Notes: generated by a model not told the origin, from the letters alone. A stretch of DNA of 64,000 nucleotides from Bacillota bacterium (GCA_023415635.1 JAEZJV010000068.1:129900-193899), one strand, 5' to 3'. Positions 34,331 through 43,668 are shown, counted from the first letter of the stretch. Program-made: numbers and translations.

Positions 34331-37093
34331 CTAATCATCATAAAGCTCGCGAAAAGTCTCATCAAATTGATCTCCAAGAAAAGTACGACCCTTCGGCAGC
34401 CTGTCCAGATAATCCTTGTGTATCTGCTCATTGATCCGTGCCACCTCTTCCTTTAAATCACCGGCAGATAATCTCAGCGCACCCTTTCCCATGATGATAA
34501 GCTGCTCCAGGGCATCTGATGTTGCTACCGTGACACGATAATCCTTTGCTATTTCATGTGCTACCTTCTCAATATATTGATCCGCGGTCTCCGCTTCCTT
34601 GGTATATACCACATGGATATTATGATAATCCAGTACCTCTCCGACACCACCCTTCACCTTATAGGCATCGAATACCAGAATCAGGATACATTCTCTAAAG
34701 CCCTGATAATTACAGAGAATATCCATCAGCTTATATCTGGCTGCGTCCATGTTCTCCTTGGCGAGGTCATTCAGCTCCTCCCAGGAAAAGATGATATTAT
34801 AGCCGTCAACCAGCAGATATTCCTTTTTCGTCTCCTTTATTTCCTTCTGCCGCTGCTGTTCGCTTAAAGTCTCTCTCTTTTTGGGATAGGTTTTATTTTC
34901 ATAACCCAGCGCTCCCTGGGAAGTATTAATTTTCTGCTTGCTTGGGCCGAAGGTGCGGACAAATATCTCTTCCAGTTCTTTTTCCTCCCGAACCAAGGCT
35001 TCATAGCTTTTCACGGAGAGGTTTCCTTTACTTTCCTTACCCTTGGGTTCAATAACCTCTTCTGTCACGTACTTTTTCGTTGCAACAGGTCTATCCGTTT
35101 CTAATAGCTGCACTGCTTTCTCCTGGTCACCGGTATCCGGCTGACCTCCCTGCTTAAGATGCATATACTCCTCGACTCTGTTCCAATCGACGAGAAAGCC
35201 TGCTCCATGGGCACAGAATACCGAGCCGGTCGGATGATCCAAATCCCGTTCGCTGTCATAACTCCTGCTTTCTACTACTTCCTCCGTATTATGACAGGGT
35301 TCATAGCCCTTTTGCAGACAGAACAGTCTACCTCTGCCTCTGGTATATGCTGTCACCTCCATCTGATATCCCTGCAAGGTCACGACCGGAGCACTCCCTG
35401 TGAGCACAGCTGTCTCTCCCTCCATCTGCGGCGGCTGAAAGGTTCCGCTCATCCGCTGCAGATCCGACATAGCTCTTCCAACTGCATCTAAAGGAACCTC
35501 CAGCCTATAATTATAGTATGGTTCCAGTAGTATACTTTTTGCTTTTTTCAATCCCTGTCTTACCGCCCTGTAGGTGGCCTGCCTGAAATCTCCGCCTTCC
35601 GTATGCTTTGGATGAGCACGTCCGTTAATCAGTGTTATCTTTATATCGGTTATCGGTGAGCCGGTCATTACACCAATATGCTCTTTTTCCTCCAAATGAC
35701 TTAAAATCAGCCTCTGCCAGTTACGATCCAGGATATCCTCGCTGCAGCTGCTATTCAATTCCAATCCACTCCCGGGTTCACCCGGTTCCAACAGCAGATG
35801 TACCTCGGCATAATGACGCAGGGGTTCGAAATGTCCAACACCTACCACTGCATCCTGTATGGTTTCTCTATAAACAATATTACCCTGTCCAAATTCAACA
35901 CTGAATCCGAACCGTTCCAGTATGAGTGCCTTCAAAACCTCTACCTGTACTTCTCCCATGAGCTGTACATGAATTTCCTTTAATTGATCGGACCACACGA
36001 TATGAAGAAGCGGATCCTCCTCCTCCAGCTGCCGGATTTTAGACAGTACAGTATGCGCGTCAGCTCCGGGTGGGAGCTGAAGCTGATAGTTCAATATAGG
36101 CTCCAAAATCGGCATATCAGAAGCAGCCTCTGTCCCGAGCCCTTCACCGGGATATGTCCTTCCAAGCCCGGTAACCGCACATACACATCCTGCTTCTGCT
36201 GTCTCTACCGTCTCGTATCTGGTTCCCGAATATATCCTAATCTGATCCACCTTCTCTTCCCACACAGCAGCCTCCAAGAGCCCAATCCTACGATTGGTCA
36301 GAACAGCTTTTACCCTAAGGCTTCCTCCTATAATTTTCATAAAGGTCAGACGGTTACCCTGTTCATCTCTGGCAATCTTAAATATCTTTGCACCAAACTC
36401 TTCTTGATACCTGGAGGCAGTACTATACCGGTCCAGACCCAAAAGAAACTCTTTCACACCCTCCAGTTTCAGCGCTGAGCCGAAATAGCAGGGAAATATT
36501 CTTCTTTTCCTTATTAGAGCTGCCACATTCATGGTATTGATAGCCCCTATTTCCATATATTGATTTAGTAATGTCTCATCACACATTGCGAGATTTTCCA
36601 TAAATTCTTCCGGGATGAGATCCTCCCCAAAATCCATGCAGCCGTCATCCAACCGTCTATTTAATTCCTTCATAAGAGTTATTCGGTCAGAGCTCTCCAA
36701 GTCCATCTTATTTACAAACAGAAAGGTAGGTATCTTATAACGTGCGAGAAGTCTCCATAAAGTTAAAGTATGCCCCTGAACTCCATCACTTCCACTTATT
36801 ACTAAAATCGCATAATCCAAGACCTGTAGTGTACGTTCCATCTCTGCAGAAAAATCAACATGTCCCGGAGTATCTAAAAGAGTTACCTCTATATCCTTAT
36901 ATGAAAAAATTGCCTGCTTCGAGAAGATGGTAATTCCTCTCTCACGTTCCATCTCATAGGTATCCAGAAAGGCATCCTTGTGATCTACCCTGCCTAATCT
37001 CCTGATACTGCCCGCAAGATAAAGCATACCTTCTGCCAGTGTTGTTTTTCCCGCATCTACATGAGCTAAAATTCCGATTACCAATTTCTTCAT
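34331..37093 (-). CDS. TetM/EF-G-like ribosomal GTPase fused to a YacP/Rae1-type NYN endonuclease
   Basis: 920 aa in two parts. Residues 1 to ~650 form a translation factor GTPase of the ribosomal-protection type: G1 AHVDAGKTT (10-18), RGITI, DTPGHVDF and NKMD, then EF-G-like domains II-V. After a charged linker (~660-755), residues 760-905 are a NYN/PIN domain of the YacP (DUF901, Rae1) family. It opens LLVDGYNII, with acidic residues at Asp763, Asp809, Asp838 (ETADQ) and Asp860 (TSDAL). Rae1 in Bacillus cuts mRNA in the ribosomal A site; RPP GTPases bind near that site. First of five minus-strand genes. Tetracycline resistance should not be assumed. Confidence 0.88.
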   Translation of the reverse strand: MKKLVIGILAHVDAGKTTLAEGMLYLAGSIRRLGRVDHKDAFLDTYEMERERGITIFSKQAIFSYKDIEVTLLDTPGHVDFSAEMERTLQVLDYAILVISGSDGVQGHTLTLWRLLARYKIPTFLFVNKMDLESSDRITLMKELNRRLDDGCMDFGEDLIPEEFMENLAMCDETLLNQYMEIGAINTMNVAALIRKRRIFPCYFGSALKLEGVKEFLLGLDRYSTASRYQEEFGAKIFKIARDEQGNRLTFMKIIGGSLRVKAVLTNRRIGLLEAAVWEEKVDQIRIYSGTRYETVETAEAGCVCAVTGLGRTYPGEGLGTEAASDMPILEPILNYQLQLPPGADAHTVLSKIRQLEEEDPLLHIVWSDQLKEIHVQLMGEVQVEVLKALILERFGFSVEFGQGNIVYRETIQDAVVGVGHFEPLRHYAEVHLLLEPGEPGSGLELNSSCSEDILDRNWQRLILSHLEEKEHIGVMTGSPITDIKITLINGRAHPKHTEGGDFRQATYRAVRQGLKKAKSILLEPYYNYRLEVPLDAVGRAMSDLQRMSGTFQPPQMEGETAVLTGSAPVVTLQGYQMEVTAYTRGRGRLFCLQKGYEPCHNTEEVVESRSYDSERDLDHPTGSVFCAHGAGFLVDWNRVEEYMHLKQGGQPDTGDQEKAVQLLETDRPVATKKYVTEEVIEPKGKESKGNLSVKSYEALVREEKELEEIFVRTFGPSKQKINTSQGALGYENKTYPKKRETLSEQQRQKEIKETKKEYLLVDGYNIIFSWEELNDLAKENMDAARYKLMDILCNYQGFRECILILVFDAYKVKGGVGEVLDYHNIHVVYTKEAETADQYIEKVAHEIAKDYRVTVATSDALEQLIIMGKGALRLSAGDLKEEVARINEQIHKDYLDRLPKGRTFLGDQFDETFRELYDD

Positions 37094-37325
37094 TACTTTT
37101 CTCCTGTAACTTTTCCATACATTCTTTACTGCATAATAATAATAAATTATATAAATCGGGAATGCAAGGTGTTCCTGATAGGAGTATAATAATTGCTTGA
37201 TATAAACTAATTTCCGTATTCATAGTATTCCACAATCTATGGGATAGATTGACAACTCGATAACAGAAGATTTTAGTTGGTATATTTCATTATAAAATAG
37301 ACAAACTAAAAACGGAGGTGATCCT

Positions 37326-38321
37326 TTGAAGCCAAATATTGTATATTACGAAGAAGCAGCATTAAATTACTCCCTTGGAAAATTCCTTTCAGATAAATTC
37401 GAAGCAGCGCAATGGGTTAGAATTGAAAATCATAATAATATTCCGGAGCTCAGAAGCAAACAGAACTGTGAGTTTGCCAGAATGAAACAAAATCTTGTGA
37501 TTGGTATCAGAAAAACTCATAAGTATGTACCCAACTCAAAAACTTCTGACTTTTTAGTGCCCTACACCTCGTCAGGATGTAGTGCCATGTGTCTTTATTG
37601 CTATTTGGTATGTAATTATAATAAATGTTCGTATCTGAGGCTTTTCGTAAACAGGGAACAGATGCTGGACAAACTAATAAAAACCTCAAATCAGAGTAGT
37701 TCAGAATTGACGTTTGAGATAGGAAGTAATAGTGATCTGGTACTTGAAAATACGATTACCGGTAACCTCGAATGGACAATTGAAAATTTCGGGAAGAATA
37801 ACCGAGGATATCTCACCTTTCCTTCAAAATTCGATATGGTGGAGCCCTTGTTAAAGCTTGAACACAAAGGAAGGACAATTATCAGAATAAGTGTTAATCC
37901 CCAGGAAATCATTAGAAAAGTCGAATTTGGAACTTCTTCACTAAATAGCAGAATCAAAGCAATAAATAGCCTGAAGGAAGCCGGATATAAAGTGGGTATA
38001 TTAGTAGCTCCTGTGGTTTTACTTGAAAACTGGGAGAATTTATATAGAGAATTATTTGATATTCTGGATGAAGCCTTATCTCAAGAGGTAAAGAACGAGA
38101 TGTTTTTTGAAGTAATTTTCATGACCTATAGTTATATCCATAGAATGATCAATTCAGAGGCTTTTCCCAATGCAATTGATTTATATGATAAAGATAAGAT
38201 GACAGGAAGAGGTAAGGGCAAATACTGCTACAACTCAATTACGAGAGAACAAGGGGAGGCATTAATTAGATTTGAAATCACAAGCCGATTTCCCAATAAC
38301 AAAATAATATATATTGTATAA
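37326..38321 (+). CDS. splB: Spore photoproduct lyase (radical SAM)
   Basis: 331 aa radical SAM enzyme that repairs the spore photoproduct thymine dimer during germination. The [4Fe-4S] motif is Cys85, Cys89 and Cys92 in GCSAMCLYCYL, with both tyrosines around it. The position of the H-atom donor (Cys141 in Bacillus, ACTSD) reads GSNSD, so Ser134 replaces it; Cys96 and Cys101 are close to the cluster. The start is TTG after a near-perfect GGAGGTGAT site. It shows that the host sporulates. Divergent from the GTPase fusion. Confidence 0.92.
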   Translation: MKPNIVYYEEAALNYSLGKFLSDKFEAAQWVRIENHNNIPELRSKQNCEFARMKQNLVIGIRKTHKYVPNSKTSDFLVPYTSSGCSAMCLYCYLVCNYNKCSYLRLFVNREQMLDKLIKTSNQSSSELTFEIGSNSDLVLENTITGNLEWTIENFGKNNRGYLTFPSKFDMVEPLLKLEHKGRTIIRISVNPQEIIRKVEFGTSSLNSRIKAINSLKEAGYKVGILVAPVVLLENWENLYRELFDILDEALSQEVKNEMFFEVIFMTYSYIHRMINSEAFPNAIDLYDKDKMTGRGKGKYCYNSITREQGEALIRFEITSRFPNNKIIYIV

Positions 38322-38381
38322 ATCAGGTATACAAGAACTGCGTTTGCTCTGAAACTTTATAGGAATATCCTTTGAGAAAGC

Positions 38382-38413
38382 AAAAAAGCAGGTACCTAAT
38401 CATTACCTGCTTT
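38382..38413 (-). terminator. azoR terminator
   Basis: AAAGCAGGTA (38385-38394) and TACCTGCTTT (38404-38413) form a 10-bp stem; on the minus strand TTTTTT follows. Also placed to stop splB transcripts from the other side. Confidence 0.8.
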
Positions 38414-38446
38414 CAGCAATCCATCGTTTATAATATGTGCTATAAG

Positions 38447-39094
38447 TTAATATTGTATTTGATCTACAATCGTATCAATTTTACTTTTTGCTTTTTCTAT
38501 TGCTTCAGATTTTTCAATTTCAGTAGTGCCTGTGCCATCTATCAAGAGTTCTTCAAATTTGCTGATACCGATAAATTTCATAATATCCTCCACATAATTC
38601 AATCCTTTATCAAGAATAGACTTCATGAGCCAAGGGATATTGGCACCAGAGGATTGAACATAAATAAAGGTACGTGGTCTATCATTTAAAAGACCTTCAG
38701 GTTTCTCGTCTTGAAAGGTTATTGTCTTATCTGCCTGAATAATACAATCCATATAATCTTTAAGAATAGCCGGAAATGAGAGGCTCCACATAGGCGAAGC
38801 TACAACATAAATCGAAGCTGAAACAAATTGGTCACATAGCTTTGACATTTGTTGTACATCATTCTGCTCTTCTACTGTCAGCTTCTTAAGAGCATCACCA
38901 CTTACTAAGGTACTCCGACTGCTGAAATAGCTATACTTTGGGCGTGGAATATGCTCATTATATAAATCCAATTCCTCCAGGACTAAATCCTTATATTGAT
39001 CCATAATGCTGTTTACTAATGCTCGGCCTACTGCTTTACTTGATGATATTTCCTCCGGCTTTGAATTTGCAATAATATAAAGCAGTTTTTTCAT
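38447..39094 (-). CDS. azoR: FMN-dependent NADH-azoreductase
   Basis: 215 aa flavodoxin-fold quinone/azo reductase. Motifs: the N-terminal phosphate loop (ANSKPEEISSS), ASPMWSLSFPAILKDYMD around the flavin, and QSSGAN. It reduces azo dyes and quinones by two-electron steps using NADH. AGGAGGAG precedes the ATG. Monocistronic or co-transcribed with the Staygreen-like gene 66 bp upstream. Confidence 0.92.
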   Translation of the reverse strand: MKKLLYIIANSKPEEISSSKAVGRALVNSIMDQYKDLVLEELDLYNEHIPRPKYSYFSSRSTLVSGDALKKLTVEEQNDVQQMSKLCDQFVSASIYVVASPMWSLSFPAILKDYMDCIIQADKTITFQDEKPEGLLNDRPRTFIYVQSSGANIPWLMKSILDKGLNYVEDIMKFIGISKFEELLIDGTGTTEIEKSEAIEKAKSKIDTIVDQIQY

Positions 39095-39160
39095 TTTCTA
39101 TCTCCTCCTTCTGAGTTATAACATATTATCTGCCTTAGAAATAGAAAATATACAATTTCA

Positions 39161-39607
39161 TTACTTATAGTTGCCAATGACTCCAAAATCATAGGTTTTA
39201 CTATAAATAGGATTGCTTGAAATAAAGTGTATAAATATCGCCGTATTGTCAAGAGCAGGATCCTTTTCAAATAAAAATCTGTCGGCTTGACGAAGGGCTT
39301 GAAGTGCTGTAGGCATTTCGTTATAAAATATCTTATTCCTTATATAAGCATTACCTATAACTCCATTACCCTCTACAAGCACGGAACCGATTAAAGCCAG
39401 CCCTTTTCTATACTGCTCCCAGGCTATTCTTACCTCATCGCGCATTCTTGTGACTTGATCTTCAGCATAAGCTTGTGCTACAAACACAAATAGTTCTGCA
39501 GTAATATCCGAATGTGTAATCGTATATTTCCTGCCCCTAACAGGCTCATATGGTTTCATGATATCCCGATATTGTACAAATACCTTTTGAGGACTAAGCT
39601 TTTTCAC
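39161..39607 (-). CDS. Staygreen (SGR) family protein
   Basis: 148 aa matching the bacterial Staygreen domain: KLSPQKVFVQYR at the start, then RKYTITHSDITAELF, MRDEV and a Phe-rich end (DNTAIFIHF). In plants SGR is the Mg-dechelatase of chlorophyll a, and some bacterial homologues have been shown to remove Mg from chlorophyll. No chlorophyll pathway is expected here, so the native substrate is unknown, perhaps another metallated tetrapyrrole. GTG start after GAGG. Upstream of azoR in the same direction. Confidence 0.8.
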   Translation of the reverse strand: MKKLSPQKVFVQYRDIMKPYEPVRGRKYTITHSDITAELFVFVAQAYAEDQVTRMRDEVRIAWEQYRKGLALIGSVLVEGNGVIGNAYIRNKIFYNEMPTALQALRQADRFLFEKDPALDNTAIFIHFISSNPIYSKTYDFGVIGNYK

Positions 39608-39881
39608 TTTACAAACCTCTTTCCTATAAGCTTTTTTGACTAAATAGAATATGGAATTTTCGCTACGATGTTTTGGTAAAAATACAGTATTGTATAATAT
39701 ATGCTTATAAAATCCTTATGATATCTTTTTATATTATATAGATGATTTTCTTCTATTTGAGTCCAATAACCTGACATAATTTTCTTTTCTAAGATATTTT
39801 ATACAGTTGAATATATAATAAAATATTTTAAAAGTGATATGCTATTACGGTATAGTGTACATGGATCACTGAAAATTGGGG

Positions 39882-40040
39882 GTGAATACTATTTTATCGG
39901 ATGATGAACGTTACCAAGAAGATATTGATCAGGTGCAGTATTTAGTGGATTATTCAGAAAGAAAAAAAAATAAGAAAAGCGAGAGAAGAAAGAAAAGGGC
40001 TGACCTCATGCAAATATTTAAATCAAACACAAAAGCCTGA
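39882..40040 (+). CDS. Possible small basic protein (52 aa)
   Basis: Frame of 53 codons from GTG to TGA: an acidic start (LSDDERYQEDID) followed by a Lys/Arg-rich segment (ERKKNKKSERRKKR). GGGGG directly precedes and overlaps the GTG, so the true start may be a few codons later. No homology recognised. The surrounding 39608-40294 has no other credible gene. Confidence 0.3.
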   Translation: MNTILSDDERYQEDIDQVQYLVDYSERKKNKKSERRKKRADLMQIFKSNTKA

Positions 40041-40237
40041 GTTCTGAAGTTACCTTCAATGAATGCAGGAACAGATGCCTATGGGCATTGACATTCCGAG
40101 GCTGGAATACGTTTGTACAATCATTTCATCATACCAAATTAATATGGTATGTGATGCTGTCAATTCTTGTAACCTGTGTCAACATGGGATCAACGGTATT
40201 GCTAGCATGCCATTTGTTATTGGCTATAGTGTTTCCA

Positions 40238-40267
40238 GGATAGGCTTTAGTAAAAACAGCCTATCCT
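40238..40267. terminator. Hairpin downstream of the APH-like gene
   Basis: AGGATAGGCT (40238-40247) and AGCCTATCCT (40258-40267), a perfect 10-bp stem. The U tract is weak on both strands; probably ends the minus-strand gene that stops at 40295. Confidence 0.5.
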
Positions 40268-40294
40268 TAATCTTATTATCATAGAAAGTTAATT

Positions 40295-41233
40295 CTATGA
40301 GTTTAAAGTTACAATAAATCTTTCCAGATTCCCACTAATCCACCACTTTATTCTAGAAAGAAATTCATCGCCTCTTTTCCCTTGGCTCCATAATATCTGA
40401 ATGAAATCATGCTCCAGCATATAGATGGTTAATCTTTTTTCAATCATAGGAATATGATTTTTTCCCATTTGTAGAAGAAAAACCTGCCTAAACAGCTCCT
40501 TTGTATCAATATTCTTTGATGGGGGAAATAAACTCCATTGCAGCAGGTGTATGTAATCAAAGTCTATTTCTCCATACTGTGAGCATTCCCAGTCAATTAC
40601 TCCTGAGAAAGTATGGTTCTGAATGATTATATTCTTATAATGAAAATCATTGTGTAATAAGGATGGAGCGCTCTCGAAATCTAAGCTTGATATATTTTTA
40701 TTGATATACTCATTGCTACGTTCTAATAATTGCTGTAACTCCTTCGTCATTGGAATGCGTTTCAGGCTGTCATATATGTAATTCCAATATTGTTCATGAC
40801 CTGACCTCCATGTGTTATTATATCTGGGAATTATTGCTGTATAATGTCCAATATCATACTGATCCCCCTTAATTTTATGAAGTTCAGATAAGAAATTAGA
40901 GATATCTGCCCCTATATCAGATCTATTCTGTTTATCCAGATCATTATAAATTGAATATAAATCTGAGCCCAATAAATACTCAAGTATAATGTAATAGCCT
41001 GTACTGCTTATGATACCTTGGTCAGAAGCATGAATAATCCGGGGGACATGTACTAAGCTCTTTATCCTATTAATTTTATTCAGTTCCTCCTGCATCGGTT
41101 GCTTTGATGTGCGAATAAAATATTTATCATCTACAATAAATAATTCTTTATCAAAGCTACCGATTGTTCTTGTAACTTTATTGCATTCCAACCGATGTGT
41201 ATTACATAGTATTCTAATATCTTTTTCTTCCAT
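40295..41233 (-). CDS. Aminoglycoside phosphotransferase (APH)-family kinase
   Basis: 312 aa protein-kinase-like small-molecule kinase. The catalytic loop is LLHNDFHYKN and the Mg-binding segment is GVIDWE. The N lobe (1-90) has the usual beta-rich layout. The family includes antibiotic, choline and homoserine kinases; the substrate cannot be told. Start uncertain: two ATG codons follow GAGG closely (41236, 41233), and a TTG at 41251 is in frame without a site. Confidence 0.8.
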   Translation of the reverse strand: MEEKDIRILCNTHRLECNKVTRTIGSFDKELFIVDDKYFIRTSKQPMQEELNKINRIKSLVHVPRIIHASDQGIISSTGYYIILEYLLGSDLYSIYNDLDKQNRSDIGADISNFLSELHKIKGDQYDIGHYTAIIPRYNNTWRSGHEQYWNYIYDSLKRIPMTKELQQLLERSNEYINKNISSLDFESAPSLLHNDFHYKNIIIQNHTFSGVIDWECSQYGEIDFDYIHLLQWSLFPPSKNIDTKELFRQVFLLQMGKNHIPMIEKRLTIYMLEHDFIQILWSQGKRGDEFLSRIKWWISGNLERFIVTLNS

Positions 41234-41424
41234 CATTTCCTCGTATGTCAATATGCAAAATTAAGCACCCATACCTTCCTTTCTACTCTATAAAATAATA
41301 CTATAATGATATTCCTTTGATTACAATATGCGCTTTTCTCCTCCTCTACCTAGGATTTATACAAGCCTGACAATTACCCAGTCCGATGCTAACCCAATAT
41401 TGAATTATGATGCCAATATAGGTC

Positions 41425-43668
41425 TTACATTGATTTTCTGATATATTTGGCGGTTATGGTTGTACTGTTTTCCACCATATCCTTTACAGTTCCGTGAAAT
41501 ACTATCTCACCACCATTACTACCTCCATCCGGTCCAATATCAATGATATAATCAGCATTTTTCATTACATCCTGATTATGTTCAATGATAATAACTGTAT
41601 TACCTCTATCTACGAATCGTTCAAACAACATCATGATACTCTTAATATCAGAGGCATGGAGTCCGGTTGTGGGTTCATCTAAGATAAAAATACTCCCTTT
41701 ATCATCCAAGTGTTTAGCAAGCTTCAAACGCTGTCGTTCTCCTCCTGATAAGGTAGAAGTAGGTTGTCCCAGGGATAGATATCCTAGACCAACTTCCACC
41801 ATCGCTCTTATCTGCTTTGCAATTTTTTTCTGATCTTTAAAGAAGACAAGTGCTTCTTCCGCTGACATATTAAGTATCTCCATGATATTTTTATCATGAT
41901 ATTGAAAGGAAAGTGCTTCCTTATTATAACGATCTCCTTCACACTCTTCACAAACTGTAGTAACAGGGTCCATAAATACAAGTTCAGTAGTAATGAGGCC
42001 TTTTCCTTTACAGACAGGACAGCCGCCCTTACTATTGAAAGAGAATAATGATGCATCTTGACCAGTTGCCTGTGAAATTACTTTTCTCATATCATCGAAA
42101 AATCCCAGGAAGGTTGCCGGTGTTGAACGACCTGACGCTGTAATCGAAGACTGATCGACAAGTATAGTATCCTCAGCATTTTCTTTTGCAAATACATCCC
42201 TAATCAGTGTACTTTTACCGGAACCGGCCACTCCGGTTACTACGGTAAGAACATTAAGAGGGATATCTACCGATACATTTTTTAGGTTGTGACAGTTTGC
42301 ATTTTTAACAGTTAGATATTTAACGGGAATTCTTGGCTTATCCTTTACCGGAATGATTTCTTTCATTGCATTTCCGGTCAGTGTCCCTGACAAAAGAAGA
42401 TTTTCATAGCTTCCTTCAAATAATATTTCGCCACCATTCTTCCCTGCTAGCGGTCCAACATCAATAATATGGTCAGCAATACTAATAATATCTTTATCGT
42501 GTTCAACGACAAGAACTGTATTTCCTTTATCTCTAAGACTTCGAAGTAATCTACACATACGATGAACGTCCCTTGGATGCATGCCTGTACTTGGTTCGTC
42601 GAAAATGTAAGTCATTCCATTCAATGCACTGCCCATGTATCTGACAAGCTTAAGTCGTTGTGCTTCACCACCTGATAAAGTGGACGATTCACGGTTCATA
42701 CTAAGATAAGGGAGCCCTATATCTATCATTCTGTCCAAAGACTTCACCATATCGTTGATTATAGTTACTGCTCTCTTGTCTTCGATTTTCAATAATTCCT
42801 CTCGTAAACCCGTAAACTCTAATTCACACATCTCAAAGATATTTTTCCCATTAATCTTACAGGAAAGAGTATGATCATTCAGTCTCTTACCATGGCAGCA
42901 AGGACATTCTTTTTGGGTAATAAGGTTTAATAATCTTTTGGTAGATGCCTCATTAATCGTGGAGGTATCGCGCATCAAGGCAGTCCTCCTAAGCTGATTA
43001 ACAATACCCTCAATTTTCTTGTTTATGCGTTCCCCCTCAGGAGTTTTAGCACCGTAATAAAGAATATTCTTTTCTTCTTCTGAGTAATCCTTAAATTTCT
43101 TGTCTAAATCAAATAATCCCGTTTCAACATATATATTCCAATACCAATGACCAACACCATAGGCCGGAAGCTTCACCATTCCCTCGTTCCAGGACTGATC
43201 CCGATCTACTAATCCTCCTGTATCAATATCTGTAATATTACCTAACCCAGAACATTTTGGGCACATCCCATTCGGATCATTGAAGGAAAAATAAGATGCG
43301 GTCCCAATATACGGTGTTCCAATGCGTGAATATAAAACTCTTAATGCTGAATATAAATCGCTTATAGTGCCGACTGTTGAGCGTGCATTACCGCCTAGTC
43401 TGGACTGATCGACGATAACCGATGCTGAAAGATTATCAATATAATCAACTTTAGGCTTTTCATATTTGGGCATTCTTCCTCTGACCCATGCAGGATAGGT
43501 TTCATTCATCTGCCTCTGGCTTTCAGCTGCTATTGTATCAAACACAATACTTGATTTACCAGAACCGGAAACACCCGTAAATACAACTATTTTATTCTTA
43601 GGAATTGAAAGTGACAAATTCTTTAAATTATTTTGGTGTAATCCCTTTATTTCGATCCTATCATTCAT
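41425..43668 (-). CDS. Short UvrA-like ABC protein (UvrA2/DrrC type)
   Basis: 747 aa, two ABC modules: Walker A GVSGSGKSS and GVAGSGKST, signatures LSGGEAQRL and LSGGERQRL, Walker B IFDEPSTG and ILDEPTTG. Zinc-finger cysteine pairs are kept in both halves (CPKC, CPCC, CPVC, CEEC). It is about 190 residues shorter than housekeeping UvrA, in line with the UvrA2/DrrC branch linked to drug tolerance. The ATG at 43668 follows AAAGGTGA; the GTG at 43677 overlaps that site. An APH-like kinase gene follows after 191 bp. Confidence 0.9.
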   Translation of the reverse strand: MNDRIEIKGLHQNNLKNLSLSIPKNKIVVFTGVSGSGKSSIVFDTIAAESQRQMNETYPAWVRGRMPKYEKPKVDYIDNLSASVIVDQSRLGGNARSTVGTISDLYSALRVLYSRIGTPYIGTASYFSFNDPNGMCPKCSGLGNITDIDTGGLVDRDQSWNEGMVKLPAYGVGHWYWNIYVETGLFDLDKKFKDYSEEEKNILYYGAKTPEGERINKKIEGIVNQLRRTALMRDTSTINEASTKRLLNLITQKECPCCHGKRLNDHTLSCKINGKNIFEMCELEFTGLREELLKIEDKRAVTIINDMVKSLDRMIDIGLPYLSMNRESSTLSGGEAQRLKLVRYMGSALNGMTYIFDEPSTGMHPRDVHRMCRLLRSLRDKGNTVLVVEHDKDIISIADHIIDVGPLAGKNGGEILFEGSYENLLLSGTLTGNAMKEIIPVKDKPRIPVKYLTVKNANCHNLKNVSVDIPLNVLTVVTGVAGSGKSTLIRDVFAKENAEDTILVDQSSITASGRSTPATFLGFFDDMRKVISQATGQDASLFSFNSKGGCPVCKGKGLITTELVFMDPVTTVCEECEGDRYNKEALSFQYHDKNIMEILNMSAEEALVFFKDQKKIAKQIRAMVEVGLGYLSLGQPTSTLSGGERQRLKLAKHLDDKGSIFILDEPTTGLHASDIKSIMMLFERFVDRGNTVIIIEHNQDVMKNADYIIDIGPDGGSNGGEIVFHGTVKDMVENSTTITAKYIRKSM

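Noticed and set aside
35984..36478. Plus-strand 164-codon open frame
   Set aside because: It lies wholly inside the GTPase domain on the opposite strand, without a start signal or protein-like domain.
34331..37093. Annotation as a tetracycline resistance determinant
   Set aside because: The GTPase part is of the ribosomal-protection type, but the protein is about 280 residues longer, sits among housekeeping genes without mobile-element signs, and carries a nuclease. Resistance is not shown by the sequence.
40063..40284. 73-codon plus-strand frame after the small charged frame
   Set aside because: No ribosome binding site, and its end runs through the hairpin at 40238-40267. All three frames and the reverse strand here looked equally unconvincing.
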